A stretch of 64,000 nt of DNA, taken from NCBI GenBank assembly GCA_024867545.1, contig JANFNE010000048.1, positions 56,709 to 120,708 of the forward strand, given 5' to 3'. The stretch is from Phytopythium helicoides (Eukaryota > Oomycota > Peronosporomycetes > Pythiales > Pythiaceae). A program made the position numbers and the translations under genes. Under the pieces are notes generated by a model that ran no database searches, was not told the origin of the DNA, and was given only the letters and a program-made list of their open reading frames with translations. Below, one piece after another: positions 48,621-60,653 of the stretch (its first letter is position 1; each line of letters begins with the position of its first letter).

Positions 48621-51357
48621 TTACGGATTGATGAACGGGTTGCGCGTGAAGAAAGGTTGGGCACGAGCAGAAAGCTCCTCGATGCCGCTGCTAGCGTCAT
48701 CGGTTTCCTGCGATCCGAATGGAGTCATGCCAGAAAAACCAGGCGGCGGTCGCGCAGTTGCACGAGATCCAACGGGCGATAGCGAGGCCGAGCTGAAGGC
48801 GCCGATACTTCCCGTCGAAAGACGTGAAGAATGAGAACCCAAGATGGAGCTAAGGCTCGACTCCTCACGCTGGTACTGTGTCGACGCTCTCTCCACAGCT
48901 GCCAAGTCATCCATCAAAGGAAACAAACCCGATCCTTGGTCAAGAGGGAACATGGACGCCCCTGACGAGAACGATCCTGTGCCCATTCCCATGGTCGTCG
49001 TCGGGACTGGAGTGTTTCCATTCCCAGCTCCGTTTCCCCATCCCGACAGCAGCCCCTGACCCGAAAACCCACTGAAGTCGCCAAACGAGTGGAAGCTTGG
49101 GTATCCGATGCTCGATCCGATCGCACCGCTGCCACCAAAGCGACTACCAAGAGAATCACGACCATCGTTGGCACCGGAAGCAGGTGGGCTCGGCGAGCGA
49201 AGGCTGAATGGCTCGCTAGCGGAAAGCGAGTCAAACGAGTTCTTCTCGGAGAAACCAATACTTCCGCTGGCTCCATTGCGATTCATCGCAGTCAGAGCCG
49301 GAGACGGCTGGAAAACAATGACCTCGTCGTCAAAATCATCGTCAGCATCAGCAGACTGTTGTCGATGCTGAGGTTGCACCAGTGTGGCTGGGGGAGGAGA
49401 CGGCTTCGGAATTCCGTTATTCCCCAACAAAGCTGCTGAGTAAGATAACAACTGAGAACTTTCGAAGCCCTGCGATGGAAGAGTCGACGATGGAACAGAT
49501 ACAGCAGCAACTGGACGCTCGCTGGCAAACTCTCCCTTCGTGTCAACGAACAACAGTGGCTCTCCCTCAAAGCTCTCGCTGCTGAGCATCTTTCCGAAGT
49601 GGTACAAATTCCAGGCCCGAATCTTAACCGCTTCCGCCTCTGGCAGCGTCGAGTGTGATTGTGATCCCCCACCGCTCCACTTCGAGTCGCTTGAGAGGAG
49701 AGCCTCCAACGGCGAGAAACCTCGAAGTTCAATATTCTCCTTCAACATTAGTTGCTGCTCGCGAAGAAGGTCTGACTGCTGGTTGGCATCCGTCATTCCA
49801 CTCACAAGTGGAAGGTAGAGCTGCTTCACAGTCGGCTGGTTCAAGAAGGTTGCCAGGTTTCCCAGGAAGGTGGCTACGAATGGGTTCACAGTTTCTTGGT
49901 TGATTGTATCCCCCAACTTTTGCGCGATGTGGAGCTTGGCTATCGCATTCAGGTACTCCGAGTTGTAGTGCAAAAAGTCGCAGAACACGGAGATTGGTCC
50001 GAGCAATCGCATACTAGCCGCAAACTTTTCCGGAGAAGCGCCTCCCGCGAGACGCTGTTTGGAAGAGGTGTTAGCGATCAAATACTCCAGCACACCACTA
50101 GTCGTGAGAACAGCCAGTCGGATAGAATCTTCGAGCGCCTCGTTGTCGGATGTAAACGTGCGGATAATGCAGAAAATGTTGGTCACAACAATCTTGAGCA
50201 GCAAGGCGTCTCCAACAACCCCCGCATTGAGCAGCACCGACAGGTCCTTGAAAAGAAGCAGCTCCATGTCACGAGGGTACGTGAGTACACCGGATCGAGA
50301 CGAAACACCGTTGTTAGTAGAGCTGTTTGCCGCTCGATTTGCCAGCGAAAACAGGATGCCGTGCATTCGTGTCAACCGATGGAGGAAGCTCTTGAGGAAC
50401 GACGATTTCTCCTTGGACGAAGACGTCGACGTCAGGGATACGCCGACTGGCAAAGGCGCCGCAAGCGGACGCTGCCGACTGCGCTCGAACAGCAGCGCAA
50501 GGTTCTCCTCGGCCGTGGCAAAAGGGTGCGCAATCAAGAGACTGCGGCAGTACCGGTACACGGCTACGGTCTCTGCCTCGATGTACGTCGCGAGCACCGC
50601 AAGCTGGTTGTGCGGGTTTCCGTTCTCGGGGATGACCTCGAGTGCCTTGTAGTAGAAGCTCTCGGCGGCGGCGAAGTTCTTCTTGGCTTTTTGGCTGTGC
50701 AGCTCCCTGTAGCGCGCGAGGTCACCTAGGAACACGAAGCAGCGGTGCAGGCTGTGCCTGCAGCGCGCAATGTTGACCGCCATGGCGTCCGGCAGCTTCC
50801 CTCCATCCGTGTGCGCGCCTGGCAGTCTGCTCGCGCGGTTGGCCTGCAGCCACTTGGCGAAGCAGTCGCGCAGGTGCTCGTAGAACGCAGACGCGAAGGT
50901 GAGGAAGGCCTGGAACTCCGCCGACACGCGCGCAAAGTGCTCTCGCACGCTGCGATCCGCCGCGGGCGCCGTCGCGTACTGCAGCGCAGGCCGAGTTCCG
51001 CGTTAGTCAAGCCTCGAGAGCGCGCCACCTCCACTCGCGCGCACCTTGCGGATGCGCCGGCGAAAGTCCTCGATGCGCTTGTACACGCACGGCTTCCAGA
51101 GCGCCTGCTCCACCTCCTTGGCGGCCGCGAACGCCGGGTTGGCGTCCGCGATGAGCCGCGCCTTGTCCATGAGCCTGCCGCGCAGCGCGTTGGCGTCCGC
51201 CGCGTTCAGCGGGTTGGCGCGCAGCAGCTCGCGCAGCTGCTTGTCCAGCTCCGCCATCTCGCTGCGGGCCACAGCGACGCGTTAGTCGCCGACGCCGCAG
51301 GGGGCTGCGGATACCATTGGGTCGCCACACGCACGCGTAGAGCCGCCGCGGGTCCAT
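48621..51357 (-). CDS. EST1/SMG7-like protein (NMD / telomerase-associated family)
   Basis: Proposed exons on the minus strand: 51335-51357, 51045-51261 and 48621-50978, giving 865 aa. Introns are 73 and 66 nt (GTGCGT and GTGCGC donors); exon 1 is only 23 nt (MDPRRLYA). The N-terminal half is the 14-3-3-like TPR plus EST1 helical domain: CFVFLGDLARYRELHSQ, AESFYYKALEVIPENGNPHN, LAVLATYIEAETVAVYRYCR and the LLFERSRQ segment. Two Arg/Lys positions expected to bind phospho-Ser of UPF1 lie around the RYRE segment. The C-terminal 350 residues are disordered and rich in Ser, Gly and Phe. No PIN nuclease domain follows, which favours SMG7 over SMG5/6. SMG7 recruits decay factors to phosphorylated UPF1 in nonsense-mediated decay; EST1 relatives act at telomeres. 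Which role applies here is not decided. Confidence 0.85.
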
Positions 51358-51884
51358 TCTGCTCGGGGGGCGCGCCTCAGCTCCGCGGCATCCGCCAGCC
51401 GTCACTTTGGCTTTTCTCTCCATGCGAAATATTCTACTGCGAAATGCGTATTTTACTGAACCTTGTGTGACAGTATACGTAGCGGTGCGGAAAATTCATT
51501 CGGGACGGCAGCCTCGAAAACACTGCGCCGCGCTTTGAAAACCACCGCGCCAGCCAAGGCAATTCGATGCGTAAGGTCCGAGGAAGACGGAATTTCTAGG
51601 GTAACTATATGCAGGAGCTCAATCTGCAAAGCGACCAAAACCCGAAGGTCATTTTAATGTTGCTTTCAGCCAACCGATCTAACCAGTGGTTGGAATGCGA
51701 CCAAGTAAACGAGCATTGCAAGTGAAGCATGGGTTAGGGCTTAGCCTAGGTTCTACATCATAGGATTTTGTGTTTACTGCGACCACACGAACATAACACG
51801 AACATTAATTCTTTCCTTGCGAGAAAGATTTACATTGCATTTTAGAGCTACAAACTTGACTTGAATATGAGCGCAGTGGCCCGT
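51358..51884. other. Intergenic region before the transposon relic
   Basis: A 527-bp region, AT-richer than the genes, upstream of the EST1/SMG7-like gene. I see no gene. A single TTAGGG near 51732 is not a telomere repeat. Confidence 0.5.
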
Positions 51885-52278
51885 CTACCATCTCTTAAAT
51901 TCACCCGACGATCGTCCACGTTCTCGCTGAGGCAAATAATTGTGGTGCTGAAGCCGCCTCTTGGTCGTGGCTAGCCCCATCCACGGCCTCGCGCACAGCT
52001 GCCTCAGGTGTTCCTCGTTGCTGCTGACATTTGCGCTAACAGCAGCAGTATCAGTGTCATCGTCGCTCAACTGGTCGACCACGCCCGTGTCTTGCTCGCT
52101 GGTGTCACCAGATCCATACAACTGCTTGAGGTAGTGTTTGATCACTGCAGTTGTTCCGAGAAAGTAGTCCTCGCCTTCGTTACCTCGCGCATTACCACCT
52201 GGGGGCACGTAGCGGTCATCTTACTCGATGCCCCTCGGTGGGCGCGCCTTCCACCCTTTGCTAGTCAGCTCACGCCAT
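51885..52278 (-). pseudogene. Truncated transposon-associated domain gene
   Basis: Reading from the array edge on the minus strand gives WRELTSKGWKARPPRGIE, then an in-frame TAA, then DDRYVPPGGNARGNEGEDYF and LGTTAVIKHYLKQLYG, ending after SGEFKRW. The pattern (W-x-x-L-x-x-x-GW, later Y-x-x-PG and DYF-x-G) is one I associate with a domain found next to PiggyBac-like transposases and abundant in Phytophthora. There is one internal stop, and the 5' end is cut exactly where the tRNA array begins. The family assignment is from memory and moderate; the disruption is directly visible. Confidence 0.5.
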
Positions 52279-52340
52279 AGAATATCGCAAACATAAAATG
52301 AGCGTTCGTGTCTGCATTGCAGGGTGGTGTGGTGTGGTGC

Positions 52341-52346
52341 AAAAAA
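52341..52346 (-). terminator. Pol III terminator of tRNA copy 1 (T6)
   Basis: AAAAAA on the plus strand is a T6 run 26 nt downstream of the tRNA 3' end on the minus strand. The same run is present at the same offset in every unit, so all copies look transcriptionally complete. Confidence 0.85.
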
Positions 52347-52372
52347 GAGTGCAAGAGAGTAGCAGCAGGAAT

Positions 52373-52453
52373 GTCAGCTGTGGGATTTGAACCCACGCGT
52401 TCGAAAACATTACGACCTGAACGTAACCCCTTAGACCACTCGGGCAAACTGAC
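52373..52453 (-). tRNA. tRNA-Leu(CAG), copy 1
   Basis: An 81-nt class II tRNA on the minus strand. The acceptor stem pairs GTCAGTT with AGCTGAC (one G-T pair), with discriminator A73 just after it. The D arm has CCC/GGG pairing, the anticodon stem is TTACG/CGTAA with loop TTCAGGT, so the anticodon is CAG (codon CUG). The long variable arm is a GTT-TTCG-AAC hairpin, typical of Leu or Ser; A73 favours Leu. The T arm is GTGGG/CCCAC around TTCAAAT. Internal A box (TGGTCTAAGGGG) and B box (GGTTCAAATCC) are intact. No intron, no encoded CCA. This copy sits in the edge unit, which differs from the rest at ATAAAATGAGCG. Confidence 0.96.
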
Positions 52454-52993
52454 GGACAATTACATACAACACACACACAAACACTACAACAACACAACAC
52501 AACACAACACAACAAACACACACAACACTTTCCTTTTCACATTTTCACTTACCAACGCACATCAACAACTCCACAATTCCATCGCCGCGTCAATTATTGA
52601 CACAAACACAACCCATCATGTAACCACATACCCACCCACCCAACTCCCACTTCGTAACCAGCGTCTCGCAGCCGACCAATCGCCACCAAAACATCAAGAT
52701 AGAGTGCGCATAGACGAGGCGAATCAAGTCTCGAGGTGGAGTACGTGTAGTCGGCATGCGGTCCGTTGGGATAGGTGTGAAAGGAGGAAGAAGGGAAGGG
52801 AAAGAGAGAAGGTGTTTAGGGCGGAAAGAAGAGCGGGAAAAGAAGAAGCAGAAGAAGAAGAAGAAAAGAAGAGATAACTAGATACGTATACAAAGAAGGA
52901 GAATATCGCAAACATAAAAAGAGCGTTCGTGTCTGCATTGCAGGGTGGTGTGGTGTGGTGCAAAAAAGAGTGCAAGAGAGTAGCAGCAGGAAT

Positions 52994-53074
52994 GTCAGCT
53001 GTGGGATTTGAACCCACGCGTTCGAAAACATTACGACCTGAACGTAACCCCTTAGACCACTCGGGCAAACTGAC
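52994..53074 (-). tRNA. tRNA-Leu(CAG), copy 2
   Basis: Identical to copy 1; 621 bp from it. Spacer lacks the 12-bp CA insertion. Confidence 0.96.
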
Positions 53075-53614
53075 GGACAATTACATACAACACACACACA
53101 AACACTACAACAACACAACACAACACAACACAACAAACACACACAACACTTTCCTTTTCACATTTTCACTTACCAACGCACATCAACAACTCCACAATTC
53201 CATCGCCGCGTCAATTATTGACACAAACACAACCCATCATGTAACCACATACCCACCCACCCAACTCCCACTTCGTAACCAGCGTCTCGCAGCCGACCAA
53301 TCGCCACCAAAACATCAAGATAGAGTGCGCATAGACGAGGCGAATCAAGTCTCGAGGTGGAGTACGTGTAGTCGGCATGCGGTCCGTTGGGATAGGTGTG
53401 AAAGGAGGAAGAAGGGAAGGGAAAGAGAGAAGGTGTTTAGGGCGGAAAGAAGAGCGGGAAAAGAAGAAGCAGAAGAAGAAGAAGAAAAGAAGAGATAACT
53501 AGATACGTATACAAAGAAGGAGAATATCGCAAACATAAAAAGAGCGTTCGTGTCTGCATTGCAGGGTGGTGTGGTGTGGTGCAAAAAAGAGTGCAAGAGA
53601 GTAGCAGCAGGAAT

Positions 53615-53695
53615 GTCAGCTGTGGGATTTGAACCCACGCGTTCGAAAACATTACGACCTGAACGTAACCCCTTAGACCACTCGGGCAAACTGAC
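53615..53695 (-). tRNA. tRNA-Leu(CAG), copy 3
   Basis: Identical tRNA. Its right-hand spacer is the first with the 12-bp insertion and has a private G at 53813. Confidence 0.96.
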
Positions 53696-54247
53696 GGACA
53701 ATTACATACAACACACACACAAACACTACAACAACACAACACAACACAACACAACAAACACACACACAAACACACACAACACTTTCCTTTTCACATTTTC
53801 ACTTACCAACGCGCATCAACAACTCCACAATTCCATCGCCGCGTCAATTATTGACACAAACACAACCCATCATGTAACCACATACCCACCCACCCAACTC
53901 CCACTTCGTAACCAGCGTCTCGCAGCCGACCAATCGCCACCAAAACATCAAGATAGAGTGCGCATAGACGAGGCGAATCAAGTCTCGAGGTGGAGTACGT
54001 GTAGTCGGCATGCGGTCCGTTGGGATAGGTGTGAAAGGAGGAAGAAGGGAAGGGAAAGAGAGAAGGTGTTTAGGGCGGAAAGAAGAGCGGGAAAAGAAGA
54101 AGCAGAAGAAGAAGAAGAAAAGAAGAGATAACTAGATACGTATACAAAGAAGGAGAATATCGCAAACATAAAAAGAGCGTTCGTGTCTGCATTGCAGGGT
54201 GGTGTGGTGTGGTGCAAAAAAGAGTGCAAGAGAGTAGCAGCAGGAAT

Positions 54248-54328
54248 GTCAGCTGTGGGATTTGAACCCACGCGTTCGAAAACATTACGACCTGAACGTA
54301 ACCCCTTAGACCACTCGGGCAAACTGAC
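54248..54328 (-). tRNA. tRNA-Leu(CAG), copy 4
   Basis: Identical tRNA; 633 bp from copy 3. Confidence 0.96.
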
Positions 54329-54875
54329 GGACAATTACATACAACACACACACAAACACTACAACAACACAACACAACACAACACAACAAACACACACAC
54401 AAACACACACAACACTTTCCTTTTCACATTTTCACTTACCAACGCACATCAACAACTCCACAATTCCATCGCCGCGTCAATTATTGACACAAACACAACC
54501 CATCATGTAACCACATACCCACCCACCCAACTCCCACTTCGTAACCAGCGTCTCGCAGCCGACCAATCGCCACCAAAACATCAAGATAGAGTGCGCATAG
54601 ACGAGGCGAATCAAGTCTCGAGGTGGAGTACGTGTAGTCGGCATGCGGTCCGTTGGGATAGGTGTGAAAGGAGGAAGAAGGGAAGGGAAAGAGAGAAGGT
54701 GTTTAGGGCGGAAAGAAGAGCGGGAAAAGAAGAAGCAGAAGAAGAAGAAGAAAAGAAGAGATAACTAGATACGTATACAAAGAAGGAGAATATCGCAAAC
54801 ATAAAAAGAGCGTTCGTGTCTGCATTGCAGGGTGGTGTGGTGCAAAAAAGAGTGCAAGAGAGTAGCAGCAGGAAT

Positions 54876-54956
54876 GTCAGCTGTGGGATTTGAACCCACG
54901 CGTTCGAAAACATTACGACCTGAACGTAACCCCTTAGACCACTCGGGCAAACTGAC
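54876..54956 (-). tRNA. tRNA-Leu(CAG), copy 5
   Basis: Identical tRNA; a 5-bp GTGTG loss lies downstream of its terminator, giving 628-bp spacing to copy 4. Confidence 0.96.
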
Positions 54957-55508
54957 GGACAATTACATACAACACACACACAAACACTACAACAACACAA
55001 CACAACACAACACAACAAACACACACACAAACACACACAACACTTTCCTTTTCACATTTTCACTTACCAACGCACATCAACAACTCCACAATTCCATCGC
55101 CGCGTCAATTATTGACACAAACACAACCCATCATGTAACCACATACCCACCCACCCAACTCCCACTTCGTAACCAGCGTCTCGCAGCCGACCAATCGCCA
55201 CCAAAACATCAAGATAGAGTGCGCATAGACGAGGCGAATCAAGTCTCGAGGTGGAGTACGTGTAGTCGGCATGCGGTCCGTTGGGATAGGTGTGAAAGGA
55301 GGAAGAAGGGAAGGGAAAGAGAGAAGGTGTTTAGGGCGGAAAGAAGAGCGGGAAAAGAAGAAGCAGAAGAAGAAGAAGAAAAGAAGAGATAACTAGATAC
55401 GTATACAAAGAAGGAGAATATCGCAAACATAAAAAGAGCGTTCGTGTCTGCATTGCAGGGTGGTGTGGTGTGGTGCAAAAAAGAGTGCAAGAGAGTAGCA
55501 GCAGGAAT

Positions 55509-55589
55509 GTCAGCTGTGGGATTTGAACCCACGCGTTCGAAAACATTACGACCTGAACGTAACCCCTTAGACCACTCGGGCAAACTGAC
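55509..55589 (-). tRNA. tRNA-Leu(CAG), copy 6
   Basis: Identical tRNA in a standard 633-bp unit. Confidence 0.96.
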
Positions 55590-56141
55590 GGACAATTACA
55601 TACAACACACACACAAACACTACAACAACACAACACAACACAACACAACAAACACACACACAAACACACACAACACTTTCCTTTTCACATTTTCACTTAC
55701 CAACGCACATCAACAACTCCACAATTCCATCGCCGCGTCAATTATTGACACAAACACAACCCATCATGTAACCACATACCCACCCACCCAACTCCCACTT
55801 CGTAACCAGCGTCTCGCAGCCGACCAATCGCCACCAAAACATCAAGATAGAGTGCGCATAGACGAGGCGAATCAAGTCTCGAGGTGGAGTACGTGTAGTC
55901 GGCATGCGGTCCGTTGGGATAGGTGTGAAAGGAGGAAGAAGGGAAGGGAAAGAGAGAAGGTGTTTAGGGCGGAAAGAAGAGCGGGAAAAGAAGAAGCAGA
56001 AGAAGAAGAAGAAAAGAAGAGATAACTAGATACGTATACAAAGAAGGAGAATATCGCAAACATAAAAAGAGCGTTCGTGTCTGCATTGCAGGGTGGTGTG
56101 GTGTGGTGCAAAAAAGAGTGCAAGAGAGTAGCAGCAGGAAT

Positions 56142-56222
56142 GTCAGCTGTGGGATTTGAACCCACGCGTTCGAAAACATTACGACCTGAACGTAACCCCT
56201 TAGACCACTCGGGCAAACTGAC
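56142..56222 (-). tRNA. tRNA-Leu(CAG), copy 7
   Basis: Identical tRNA in a standard unit. Confidence 0.96.
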
Positions 56223-56774
56223 GGACAATTACATACAACACACACACAAACACTACAACAACACAACACAACACAACACAACAAACACACACACAAACAC
56301 ACACAACACTTTCCTTTTCACATTTTCACTTACCAACGCACATCAACAACTCCACAATTCCATCGCCGCGTCAATTATTGACACAAACACAACCCATCAT
56401 GTAACCACATACCCACCCACCCAACTCCCACTTCGTAACCAGCGTCTCGCAGCCGACCAATCGCCACCAAAACATCAAGATAGAGTGCGCATAGACGAGG
56501 CGAATCAAGTCTCGAGGTGGAGTACGTGTAGTCGGCATGCGGTCCGTTGGGATAGGTGTGAAAGGAGGAAGAAGGGAAGGGAAAGAGAGAAGGTGTTTAG
56601 GGCGGAAAGAAGAGCGGGAAAAGAAGAAGCAGAAGAAGAAGAAGAAAAGAAGAGATAACTAGATACGTATACAAAGAAGGAGAATATCGCAAACATAAAA
56701 AGAGCGTTCGTGTCTGCATTGCAGGGTGGTGTGGTGTGGTGCAAAAAAGAGTGCAAGAGAGTAGCAGCAGGAAT

Positions 56775-56855
56775 GTCAGCTGTGGGATTTGAACCCACGC
56801 GTTCGAAAACATTACGACCTGAACGTAACCCCTTAGACCACTCGGGCAAACTGAC
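56775..56855 (-). tRNA. tRNA-Leu(CAG), copy 8
   Basis: Identical tRNA in a standard unit. Confidence 0.96.
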
Positions 56856-57407
56856 GGACAATTACATACAACACACACACAAACACTACAACAACACAAC
56901 ACAACACAACACAACAAACACACACACAAACACACACAACACTTTCCTTTTCACATTTTCACTTACCAACGCACATCAACAACTCCACAATTCCATCGCC
57001 GCGTCAATTATTGACACAAACACAACCCATCATGTAACCACATACCCACCCACCCAACTCCCACTTCGTAACCAGCGTCTCGCAGCCGACCAATCGCCAC
57101 CAAAACATCAAGATAGAGTGCGCATAGACGAGGCGAATCAAGTCTCGAGGTGGAGTACGTGTAGTCGGCATGCGGTCCGTTGGGATAGGTGTGAAAGGAG
57201 GAAGAAGGGAAGGGAAAGAGAGAAGGTGTTTAGGGCGGAAAGAAGAGCGGGAAAAGAAGAAGCAGAAGAAGAAGAAGAAAAGAAGAGATAACTAGATACG
57301 TATACAAAGAAGGAGAATATCGCAAACATAAAAAGAGCGTTCGTGTCTGCATTGCAGGGTGGTGTGGTGTGGTGCAAAAAAGAGTGCAAGAGAGTAGCAG
57401 CAGGAAT

Positions 57408-57488
57408 GTCAGCTGTGGGATTTGAACCCACGCGTTCGAAAACATTACGACCTGAACGTAACCCCTTAGACCACTCGGGCAAACTGAC
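57408..57488 (-). tRNA. tRNA-Leu(CAG), copy 9
   Basis: Identical tRNA in a standard unit. Confidence 0.96.
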
Positions 57489-58040
57489 GGACAATTACAT
57501 ACAACACACACACAAACACTACAACAACACAACACAACACAACACAACAAACACACACACAAACACACACAACACTTTCCTTTTCACATTTTCACTTACC
57601 AACGCACATCAACAACTCCACAATTCCATCGCCGCGTCAATTATTGACACAAACACAACCCATCATGTAACCACATACCCACCCACCCAACTCCCACTTC
57701 GTAACCAGCGTCTCGCAGCCGACCAATCGCCACCAAAACATCAAGATAGAGTGCGCATAGACGAGGCGAATCAAGTCTCGAGGTGGAGTACGTGTAGTCG
57801 GCATGCGGTCCGTTGGGATAGGTGTGAAAGGAGGAAGAAGGGAAGGGAAAGAGAGAAGGTGTTTAGGGCGGAAAGAAGAGCGGGAAAAGAAGAAGCAGAA
57901 GAAGAAGAAGAAAAGAAGAGATAACTAGATACGTATACAAAGAAGGAGAATATCGCAAACATAAAAAGAGCGTTCGTGTCTGCATTGCAGGGTGGTGTGG
58001 TGTGGTGCAAAAAAGAGTGCAAGAGAGTAGCAGCAGGAAT

Positions 58041-58121
58041 GTCAGCTGTGGGATTTGAACCCACGCGTTCGAAAACATTACGACCTGAACGTAACCCCTT
58101 AGACCACTCGGGCAAACTGAC
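58041..58121 (-). tRNA. tRNA-Leu(CAG), copy 10
   Basis: Identical tRNA in a standard unit. Confidence 0.96.
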
Positions 58122-58673
58122 GGACAATTACATACAACACACACACAAACACTACAACAACACAACACAACACAACACAACAAACACACACACAAACACA
58201 CACAACACTTTCCTTTTCACATTTTCACTTACCAACGCACATCAACAACTCCACAATTCCATCGCCGCGTCAATTATTGACACAAACACAACCCATCATG
58301 TAACCACATACCCACCCACCCAACTCCCACTTCGTAACCAGCGTCTCGCAGCCGACCAATCGCCACCAAAACATCAAGATAGAGTGCGCATAGACGAGGC
58401 GAATCAAGTCTCGAGGTGGAGTACGTGTAGTCGGCATGCGGTCCGTTGGGATAGGTGTGAAAGGAGGAAGAAGGGAAGGGAAAGAGAGAAGGTGTTTAGG
58501 GCGGAAAGAAGAGCGGGAAAAGAAGAAGCAGAAGAAGAAGAAGAAAAGAAGAGATAACTAGATACGTATACAAAGAAGGAGAATATCGCAAACATAAAAA
58601 GAGCGTTCGTGTCTGCATTGCAGGGTGGTGTGGTGTGGTGCAAAAAAGAGTGCAAGAGAGTAGCAGCAGGAAT

Positions 58674-58754
58674 GTCAGCTGTGGGATTTGAACCCACGCG
58701 TTCGAAAACATTACGACCTGAACGTAACCCCTTAGACCACTCGGGCAAACTGAC
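58674..58754 (-). tRNA. tRNA-Leu(CAG), copy 11
   Basis: Identical tRNA in a standard unit. Confidence 0.96.
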
Positions 58755-59306
58755 GGACAATTACATACAACACACACACAAACACTACAACAACACAACA
58801 CAACACAACACAACAAACACACACACAAACACACACAACACTTTCCTTTTCACATTTTCACTTACCAACGCACATCAACAACTCCACAATTCCATCGCCG
58901 CGTCAATTATTGACACAAACACAACCCATCATGTAACCACATACCCACCCACCCAACTCCCACTTCGTAACCAGCGTCTCGCAGCCGACCAATCGCCACC
59001 AAAACATCAAGATAGAGTGCGCATAGACGAGGCGAATCAAGTCTCGAGGTGGAGTACGTGTAGTCGGCATGCGGTCCGTTGGGATAGGTGTGAAAGGAGG
59101 AAGAAGGGAAGGGAAAGAGAGAAGGTGTTTAGGGCGGAAAGAAGAGCGGGAAAAGAAGAAGCAGAAGAAGAAGAAGAAAAGAAGAGATAACTAGATACGT
59201 ATACAAAGAAGGAGAATATCGCAAACATAAAAAGAGCGTTCGTGTCTGCATTGCAGGGTGGTGTGGTGTGGTGCAAAAAAGAGTGCAAGAGAGTAGCAGC
59301 AGGAAT

Positions 59307-59387
59307 GTCAGCTGTGGGATTTGAACCCACGCGTTCGAAAACATTACGACCTGAACGTAACCCCTTAGACCACTCGGGCAAACTGAC
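59307..59387 (-). tRNA. tRNA-Leu(CAG), copy 12
   Basis: Identical tRNA in a standard unit. Confidence 0.96.
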
Positions 59388-59939
59388 GGACAATTACATA
59401 CAACACACACACAAACACTACAACAACACAACACAACACAACACAACAAACACACACACAAACACACACAACACTTTCCTTTTCACATTTTCACTTACCA
59501 ACGCACATCAACAACTCCACAATTCCATCGCCGCGTCAATTATTGACACAAACACAACCCATCATGTAACCACATACCCACCCACCCAACTCCCACTTCG
59601 TAACCAGCGTCTCGCAGCCGACCAATCGCCACCAAAACATCAAGATAGAGTGCGCATAGACGAGGCGAATCAAGTCTCGAGGTGGAGTACGTGTAGTCGG
59701 CATGCGGTCCGTTGGGATAGGTGTGAAAGGAGGAAGAAGGGAAGGGAAAGAGAGAAGGTGTTTAGGGCGGAAAGAAGAGCGGGAAAAGAAGAAGCAGAAG
59801 AAGAAGAAGAAAAGAAGAGATAACTAGATACGTATACAAAGAAGGAGAATATCGCAAACATAAAAAGAGCGTTCGTGTCTGCATTGCAGGGTGGTGTGGT
59901 GTGGTGCAAAAAAGAGTGCAAGAGAGTAGCAGCAGGAAT

Positions 59940-60020
59940 GTCAGCTGTGGGATTTGAACCCACGCGTTCGAAAACATTACGACCTGAACGTAACCCCTTA
60001 GACCACTCGGGCAAACTGAC
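59940..60020 (-). tRNA. tRNA-Leu(CAG), copy 13
   Basis: Identical tRNA in a standard unit. Confidence 0.96.
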
Positions 60021-60572
60021 GGACAATTACATACAACACACACACAAACACTACAACAACACAACACAACACAACACAACAAACACACACACAAACACAC
60101 ACAACACTTTCCTTTTCACATTTTCACTTACCAACGCACATCAACAACTCCACAATTCCATCGCCGCGTCAATTATTGACACAAACACAACCCATCATGT
60201 AACCACATACCCACCCACCCAACTCCCACTTCGTAACCAGCGTCTCGCAGCCGACCAATCGCCACCAAAACATCAAGATAGAGTGCGCATAGACGAGGCG
60301 AATCAAGTCTCGAGGTGGAGTACGTGTAGTCGGCATGCGGTCCGTTGGGATAGGTGTGAAAGGAGGAAGAAGGGAAGGGAAAGAGAGAAGGTGTTTAGGG
60401 CGGAAAGAAGAGCGGGAAAAGAAGAAGCAGAAGAAGAAGAAGAAAAGAAGAGATAACTAGATACGTATACAAAGAAGGAGAATATCGCAAACATAAAAAG
60501 AGCGTTCGTGTCTGCATTGCAGGGTGGTGTGGTGTGGTGCAAAAAAGAGTGCAAGAGAGTAGCAGCAGGAAT

Positions 60573-60653
60573 GTCAGCTGTGGGATTTGAACCCACGCGT
60601 TCGAAAACATTACGACCTGAACGTAACCCCTTAGACCACTCGGGCAAACTGAC
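60573..60653 (-). tRNA. tRNA-Leu(CAG), copy 14
   Basis: Identical tRNA in a standard unit. Confidence 0.96.

Noticed and set aside
51007..51423. Alternative Arg/Ala-rich minus-strand frame over EST1/SMG7 exon 2
   Set aside because: Out of frame with the helical EST1 domain; typical GC-rich shadow frame.
51725..51745. Telomere-like GGGTTAGGGCTTAG
   Set aside because: Only one TTAGGG is present, with no tandem run.
52373..52453. Reading the array tRNA as tRNA-Ser because of its long variable arm
   Set aside because: The anticodon is CAG and the discriminator is A; Ser tRNAs have G73 and Ser anticodons.
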